Assembly (NCBI RefSeq): GCF_030813245.1
Contig: NZ_JAUSUA010000001.1
Location: 558,001 to 622,000, forward strand
Source of the DNA: Alkalicoccobacillus murimartini
Lineage (GTDB): Bacteria; Bacillota; Bacilli; Bacillales; Bacillaceae_D
Length of the DNA stretch: 64,000 nt
Direction of reading: 5' to 3'
Notes under the pieces: generated by a model
Told to the model about the DNA's origin: nothing
Databases searched by the model: none
Seen by the model: only the letters and a program-made list of their open reading frames with translations
Shown: positions 59,343 to 64,000 of the stretch, one piece after another
Layout of the letters: each line of letters opens with the position of its first letter
Position numbering within the stretch: position 1 is the first letter of the stretch
Program-made: the position numbers and the translations under genes

Positions 59343-60774
59343 TCTATACATAATATTACTTGTTACTGCTATTGTTCCATTCTTTGTGACATTGCTTTTT
59401 TATGTTCAACTAACAAATTGGTATGAGCGAGAAGATTCAGCTGAATATCTTCAGGCTTTATTACGTGTTACACAAATAAGTGAATTTATGAAGGATCGCA
59501 GCCAATTAGTTCAACAATCAGATATGTTAAAACAAGCGGTACGATCCGAATTACATGAAAATGAGCATATGGTTGTTTATTCTTCGAGCTATAATCAATT
59601 ATTCTCGACAAATGAAGGGTACACGTCTGGTACGGTAAATGTAAGTAAACAAGTCATGAGTGGTTTATATGAACTTAAATCCTCTGGGAGACTGTACACC
59701 TACAAAGAACCTATTAGAAATGAAAAAGGGGATATTCTTGCCTATTTTGCACTGCAAATAGAGCGGACGGCCGTACAAGAGCAAACCTCGCAGGCTTATT
59801 TGTTCTCCATCTTATTTTTTATTTTAGCGGTTGGAGGAACATTAACTCTTGTTCACTTTTCATTGAAAAAAAGAATGATTAAGCCAATTAATTATATTTT
59901 GACGGAGATGCAGGATATCGCTAGAGGGTCTGAAAGTGCACATGTTGAATCAAAATTAAAGCAAAAAAATGAAATGAATCAACTCATTGATGGATTTGAA
60001 AATATGAATTATCGCCTAGCAGAAGCAAAGAAAAATGAAGAAGAAGAGGTAGCGAATCAACAGAGATTAATCGCTGCTATTTCACATGATCTACGAACGC
60101 CACTCACCTCTATTCGGGCGTATGCAGAGGGCATGAGTGACCACCAGGATAAACAGGATGCTTATGCAAAGGTCATTCTCTCGAAAACTGAATTTATGCA
60201 GAAGCTTATTAATGATTTATTATCTTATTCAGCCATTCAAGCAACTAGCTTTACGTTAAATCTGCAAGAGGTTGAAGCGGAGGAGTTAGCTGAAATACTC
60301 GTGGATGGTTATGAAGAACAATCATTAGACGTTTCGTTTTCATCAGAGATTTTTATTGAGCCTGCAATTGTATCCTGTGATGTGGACCGACTAATTCAAG
60401 TCATGGACAATCTTGTGATGAATGCGGTTCGCTATTCAAACGAGGGTGGGGAAGTCTCAATTCTTGTCACGAATAAAAGCAAGTATCTTCCTTCGTTTGT
60501 ATCATATGAACCCGATCAATTATATATTTTAGTTAGTGATCGTGGTCGTGGGATTCCGAAAGAAGAGCAGGAACGTATTTTCTCTTCTTTTTACCAAATA
60601 GAAAAAGAACGTAAGCAAAATAACTTAAGTGGAGTTGGCTTAGGTTTGTCGATATGTCACGAGCTCGTACAAAAACACAATGGAGATATGCGTGTACATT
60701 CTAATGGGAAAGGAAGCACTTTTTACTTTTCGATCCCTTGTTCAAATCATATACAGAGAGAGGAAAATGAATAA
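59326..60774 (+). CDS. sensor histidine kinase
   Basis: This 482-residue kinase has a first helix near residues 8-28, an extracytoplasmic domain to about 155, a second helix, and a HAMP region (KKRMIKPINYILTEMQDIAR). The H-box is AAISHDLRTPLTSIRAYAEG with the phospho-acceptor His, and the ATP-binding boxes are MDNLVMNAVRYSNEGGEV, SDRGRGIPKEEQERIF and GVGLGLSICHELV. Ligand unknown. It overlaps both neighbours, suggesting translation coupling with the regulator and lipoprotein genes. Confidence 0.94.
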   Translation: MSIRLNLYIILLVTAIVPFFVTLLFYVQLTNWYEREDSAEYLQALLRVTQISEFMKDRSQLVQQSDMLKQAVRSELHENEHMVVYSSSYNQLFSTNEGYTSGTVNVSKQVMSGLYELKSSGRLYTYKEPIRNEKGDILAYFALQIERTAVQEQTSQAYLFSILFFILAVGGTLTLVHFSLKKRMIKPINYILTEMQDIARGSESAHVESKLKQKNEMNQLIDGFENMNYRLAEAKKNEEEEVANQQRLIAAISHDLRTPLTSIRAYAEGMSDHQDKQDAYAKVILSKTEFMQKLINDLLSYSAIQATSFTLNLQEVEAEELAEILVDGYEEQSLDVSFSSEIFIEPAIVSCDVDRLIQVMDNLVMNAVRYSNEGGEVSILVTNKSKYLPSFVSYEPDQLYILVSDRGRGIPKEEQERIFSSFYQIEKERKQNNLSGVGLGLSICHELVQKHNGDMRVHSNGKGSTFYFSIPCSNHIQREENE

Positions 60775-61820
60775 TGAAACGTATTGCCGTATTGGGAGTT
60801 AGTTGTTTTTTACTATCAAGTTGTTCGCAACAAATGAATGCAGAGGATATTATTTATGAAGCCTTTGAAAAGGAAGGCGCGGGTGAGGTTTCCTATATTA
60901 TTGAACGATCAACAACATCTGATGATGCTGAGATCACTACATCAAAAGAGTGGAGAGATGGTCAAAACGCTAGTCGTAAGGAATTCTTTGAAAATGACGA
61001 ACTTACTTATATTACGGTGAGTAATGAAGGTCTTACAACGTATAAGGATTACCTGGATGAAACGATCACAATCACTGATTTTGGGGAAGATTTAAGCTAC
61101 ATTGGCATGTTAAGTCCACGTCAAGAAGTCGAAGATTATATTAATCATTATAGTAACGATTTTGATGTCACATTTGAAGGTAGTGAAGAGTTACTTGGAC
61201 GTAATACATTTCACCTGAAATTTGATATTCGAGAAGAGCATGATATTGCTATGATTGGAGAATACGAGTTATGGTTTGATGAACAGACCTGGGTGATCTT
61301 AAAAGAACGTCTGAAGGATGGAGATCAATATTTTACAACAGAAGCTGATTCATTTGAAGTGGTTGATGAATTCCCAGATGAAACCTTTGTCTTAGACAAT
61401 GAGGAGGGCTTTGAAGAGAATGACTTTTTTGATGTGTATTCTCCTGAGCCTACATCATTAGAGGAAGCGCAAGATAAGTTTCATTTGCCTTTTCTTACAC
61501 TTGATGATTCATTCCAATTTGACTCTGGCTTTATTAGACAGGACCTTGAACATGATGACCGATATGTTTATGATATGACATTCACTGATACACGAGGTTC
61601 CGTGAATATCTATGTAGAGACTGAATGGGGTCTGGTAGAAATATATGGGTCTGAAGAAGAAATAGAGGTACGTGATCAATCAGCGCTCCTAGTGGATGAA
61701 GAATCATTACTTTCTTTAAATTGGCAAGAAGAAGGATTGCAGTATTTCGTTGAATTTGAAGGGGATTATTCTGCAGAGGATGCAGAAGAAATCGTTACAA
61801 ATATGCATTTTCCTGAATAA
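60774..61820 (+). CDS. DUF4367-type lipoprotein coupled to the two-component system
   Basis: This 348-residue lipoprotein has lipobox FLLSSCS near residues 12-18. It is a very acidic extracytoplasmic protein. The middle (about residues 30-210) resembles the LolA-like, lipoprotein-carrier-type fold of DUF2092 proteins. The C-terminal 110 residues fit DUF4367, with LLSLNWQEEGLQYFVEFEG. It overlaps the kinase gene by one base, so it may sense or report an envelope condition for that kinase. No direct evidence of binding partner exists. Confidence 0.75.
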   Translation: MKRIAVLGVSCFLLSSCSQQMNAEDIIYEAFEKEGAGEVSYIIERSTTSDDAEITTSKEWRDGQNASRKEFFENDELTYITVSNEGLTTYKDYLDETITITDFGEDLSYIGMLSPRQEVEDYINHYSNDFDVTFEGSEELLGRNTFHLKFDIREEHDIAMIGEYELWFDEQTWVILKERLKDGDQYFTTEADSFEVVDEFPDETFVLDNEEGFEENDFFDVYSPEPTSLEEAQDKFHLPFLTLDDSFQFDSGFIRQDLEHDDRYVYDMTFTDTRGSVNIYVETEWGLVEIYGSEEEIEVRDQSALLVDEESLLSLNWQEEGLQYFVEFEGDYSAEDAEEIVTNMHFPE

Positions 61821-61913
61821 GCAAAAGATAATAGTTGATTTTTGAGGTGACAAGTTTCACTATTAAGAGTGTTGAATAGAGTAAAAGAACAGCTAGGCAG
61901 GAGAGTGGATGAA

Positions 61914-62840
61914 ATGAAAGTAGCCGTATTGTATGGTGGAGTATCAGCTGAACGAGAGGTATCCCTATCATCAGGTAAAGGTATTATTGACGCATTAAAA
62001 CAAAAAGGTCATGACGTGATTGGAATTGATTTTAATCCTGACCGTTTGAATGAAGTCATAGAATTAGAAGTAGATGTTGTTTACATTGCTCTTCACGGTC
62101 GATTTGGTGAGGATGGTAAAGTTCAGGCTTTACTTGATATGCTAAAAATCCCTTACGTAGGTTCGGGAGTTCAGGGTTCTGCGCTTGCTTTAGATAAGGC
62201 AAAATCCAAGTTGTTTTTCCACCAAGAAGGTACTCGTGTGGCGAAAGAACAAGTTCTTTATAAGCATACATTCAACGAGCAGTCCTTTCGCTGTGAGTTA
62301 GAGTTTCCTGTCGTTGTGAAACCTAACCAAGAAGGTTCTACTATTGGATTAACCATTGCAGAAGACGAATCGAGTATGATTGCTGGTATCAAACAGGCGT
62401 TTGAGTTTGATCAAACCGTGATGGTAGAGGAATTTATCAGTGGGCGTGAGGTGACCGTTGCCGTTCTCGGTGCCAAAGGTCAAGAACAAGCATTGCCTGT
62501 CATTGAAATTGTACCAAAAAACAAATTCTATGATTACGAAGCAAAATATGCAGAGGGCGGAAGTGAACATATTATTCCAGCTCGGTTGAGTGCAGAACAA
62601 ACAGCTTACGTGCAAAAGCATGCTGTTCGCTCACATCAGATATTAGGTTGTGAAATTTATTCTCGTGTGGACTTTATCGTACCTGAAGACGAAACGCAAT
62701 TGCCGTGTATTCTTGAAGTGAATACGTTACCTGGTATGACACCAACAAGTTTATATCCGGATGCGGCAAAAGAGATTGGCCTATCCTACCCGGATATGGT
62801 AGAAAAGCTTATCCAACTTTCTTTAGAAAAGCAGTCTTAA
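61914..62840 (+). CDS. ddl: D-alanine--D-alanine ligase
   Basis: The enzyme joins two D-alanines for peptidoglycan precursors. It has 308 residues from ATG 61914, preceded by AGGAGAGTGGATGAA; a reading from 61869 adds an unlikely extension. ATP-grasp and family motifs are VLYGGVSAEREVSLSSGKG, ALHGRFGEDGKVQALLDMLK, PYVGSGVQGSALALDKAKSK and EVNTLPGMTPTSLYP. The Tyr/Phe choice that marks D-Ala versus D-Lac specificity cannot be settled by eye. A terminator follows. Confidence 0.95.
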   Translation: MKVAVLYGGVSAEREVSLSSGKGIIDALKQKGHDVIGIDFNPDRLNEVIELEVDVVYIALHGRFGEDGKVQALLDMLKIPYVGSGVQGSALALDKAKSKLFFHQEGTRVAKEQVLYKHTFNEQSFRCELEFPVVVKPNQEGSTIGLTIAEDESSMIAGIKQAFEFDQTVMVEEFISGREVTVAVLGAKGQEQALPVIEIVPKNKFYDYEAKYAEGGSEHIIPARLSAEQTAYVQKHAVRSHQILGCEIYSRVDFIVPEDETQLPCILEVNTLPGMTPTSLYPDAAKEIGLSYPDMVEKLIQLSLEKQS

Positions 62841-62845
62841 ACGAT

Positions 62846-62884
62846 AAAAAGTATGGTTTCCAAAGGGAGACCATACTTTTTTTG
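62846..62884 (+). terminator. ddl terminator
   Basis: AAAAAGTATGGT and ACCATACTTTTT pair around a 12-base loop and end in T residues. Confidence 0.9.
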
Positions 62885-62985
62885 TGATAAAGCTGTGAAA
62901 TTAAAAGGTTTTATAAGAGAATATCTAAAAAAAAGCTTAAAATGGTGGAAATCTAACACGTTGTTCATTATAGTTAAGGAGAGAG

Positions 62986-63011
62986 GCTTGTTTCAGAAAA
63001 AGAAAACAAGC
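62986..63011 (+). promoter_or_regulatory. 5' leader hairpin before glutamate dehydrogenase
   Basis: GCTTGTTT and AAACAAGC form perfect eight-base arms around a ten-base loop, 25 bases before the glutamate dehydrogenase start. It could stabilise or occlude the leader; no known riboswitch matches. Confidence 0.45.
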
Positions 63012-63036
63012 GATACATAGCTCAGAGGTGAAAGAA

Positions 63037-64000
63037 ATGGATGATTATGACAAACAGATTGATCAGCTCGATGTACTAGGTTCTACTCAAACTGTAATTA
63101 AGCAGGCGTTAACGAAGCTTGGCTATCCGAACGAAATGTATGAATTGTTAAGAGAACCACTACGAATGCTTACTGTACGCATTCCCATTCGTATGGATGA
63201 TGGTTCTACTAAAATCTTTACTGGATACAGAGCGCAGCATAATGACTCTGTTGGTCCAACTAAAGGTGGAGTCAGGTTTCATCCTGATGTTACCGAACGT
63301 GAAGTAAAGGCTTTATCGATCTGGATGAGTTTAAAAGCAGGCATTGTTGATCTACCATATGGTGGTGGTAAAGGCGGAATTGTATGTGATCCTCGTGAGA
63401 TGTCATTCCGTGAGCTTGAACGTTTAAGTCGAGGCTATGTAAGGGCGATTAGTCAAATTGTCGGACCAACTAAAGATATTCCGGCTCCCGATGTATTCAC
63501 AAACTCCCAGATTATGGCCTGGATGCTTGATGAGTATAGTAAGATTCGTGAATTTGATTCGCCTGGATTTATTACAGGTAAACCTTTGGTACTTGGAGGT
63601 TCACATGGTCGTGAATCTGCAACGGCAAAAGGCGTAACGATCTGTATTAATGAAGCAGCCAAGAAAACCGGACTTGACCTTGTTGATGCACGAGTTGTTA
63701 TACAAGGGTTTGGAAATGCGGGTAGCTTCTTAGCTAAATTTTTACACGATGCAGGAGCTAAGGTTGTTGGTATTGGTGATGCTTATGGTGCTCTTTATGA
63801 ACCGGATGGCTTAGATATCGATTATCTACTAGATCGTAGAGACAGTTTTGGTACGGTGACGAAACTCTTTAAGAATACAATTACGAATGAAGAGTTGCTT
63901 GAGCTTGAGTGTGATATTTTAGTTCCAGCAGCAATAGAGAACCAAATTACAAAAGATAATGCAGCAAACATACAGGCGTCGATAGTAGTCGAAGCCGCTA
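63037..64000 (+). CDS. gudB: NAD-dependent glutamate dehydrogenase (GudB/RocG type), 3' end missing
   Basis: The enzyme oxidises glutamate to 2-oxoglutarate and ammonia. About 321 residues are visible before the window edge. The substrate Lys100 and catalytic Lys112 lie in LKAGIVDLPYGGGKGGIVCD, the NAD-binding motif is VVIQGFGNAGSFLAKF, and the active-site region PTKDIPAPDVFTNSQIMAWM is typical. AGAGGTGAAAGAA precedes ATG 63037. In B. subtilis gudB also sits beside ypbH, which favours gudB over rocG. Confidence 0.93.
   Translation, partial: MDDYDKQIDQLDVLGSTQTVIKQALTKLGYPNEMYELLREPLRMLTVRIPIRMDDGSTKIFTGYRAQHNDSVGPTKGGVRFHPDVTEREVKALSIWMSLKAGIVDLPYGGGKGGIVCDPREMSFRELERLSRGYVRAISQIVGPTKDIPAPDVFTNSQIMAWMLDEYSKIREFDSPGFITGKPLVLGGSHGRESATAKGVTICINEAAKKTGLDLVDARVVIQGFGNAGSFLAKFLHDAGAKVVGIGDAYGALYEPDGLDIDYLLDRRDSFGTVTKLFKNTITNEELLELECDILVPAAIENQITKDNAANIQASIVVEAA

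Overview
The window is a low-GC chromosomal segment from an endospore-forming Bacillaceae. Spore genes (tlp, spoVAC/AD/AE, dacB-spmA-spmB) are present, and the gene order closely follows Bacillus subtilis: rib operon, ypuF, scpAB, dacB-spmAB, rluB, resABCDE, then serA, fer, ypbB-recQ-ypbD-ypbF-ypbG-ypbH, and a glutamate dehydrogenase. The strain is not B. subtilis itself: sigX/rsiX are absent after resE, a partial spoVA operon lies between cls/ubiB and dacB, and there are many lineage-specific small genes. An alkaliphilic Bacillus relative (Alkalihalobacillus-like) is my inference and is not shown directly.

Region 1 (1-7.6 kb) starts with the end of ppiB and is otherwise accessory. It is a dense patchwork of very small, mostly membrane proteins, each with a strong RBS and many related to each other. 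They sit in a tandemly duplicated segment in which pieces of the ppiB 3' end and its terminator recur about 3.6 kb downstream. Several members are broken by frameshifts, nonsense codons or lost start codons. Region 2 (7.6-12.7 kb) has the spore protein gene tlp, an amidase, a lone A118-type holin, a methyltransferase, and a TetR/membrane protein pair behind a perfect 20-bp operator.

Region 3 (12.7-24 kb) is metabolic core: a methylcitrate-cycle operon (mmgD-mmgE-prpB) with a cre site, an FMN riboswitch with ribD-E-BA-H, ypuF, scpA-scpB and sodF. Region 4 (24-36 kb) holds an EmrE-type transporter with a divergent XRE/cupin regulator, cardiolipin synthase, a UbiB/phasin pair, a YhcN lipoprotein-spoVAC-spoVAD-spoVAE cluster flanked by two DUF421 genes, then dacB-spmA-spmB and a long hairpin repeat.

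Region 5 (36-47 kb) has rluB, cytochrome c maturation and redox control (resABC, resDE), a vitamin B12 pair (BtuF-like lipoprotein and cob(I)alamin adenosyltransferase), a VanW lipoprotein and a TerC transporter. Region 6 (47-64 kb) has serA under a T-box, a LysM/M14 peptidase, ferredoxin, the recQ-ypb cluster with an inserted M20 amidohydrolase and a MerR regulator carrying a B12-binding-like domain, mecB, a two-component system with a DUF4367 lipoprotein, ddl, and a glutamate dehydrogenase cut by the window edge.

No tRNA, rRNA, CRISPR array, intact insertion sequence or integrase was seen. The best candidate for something undescribed is the duplicated small-membrane-protein array after ppiB. 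It looks like a rapidly evolving locus, and no function can be assigned from sequence alone.
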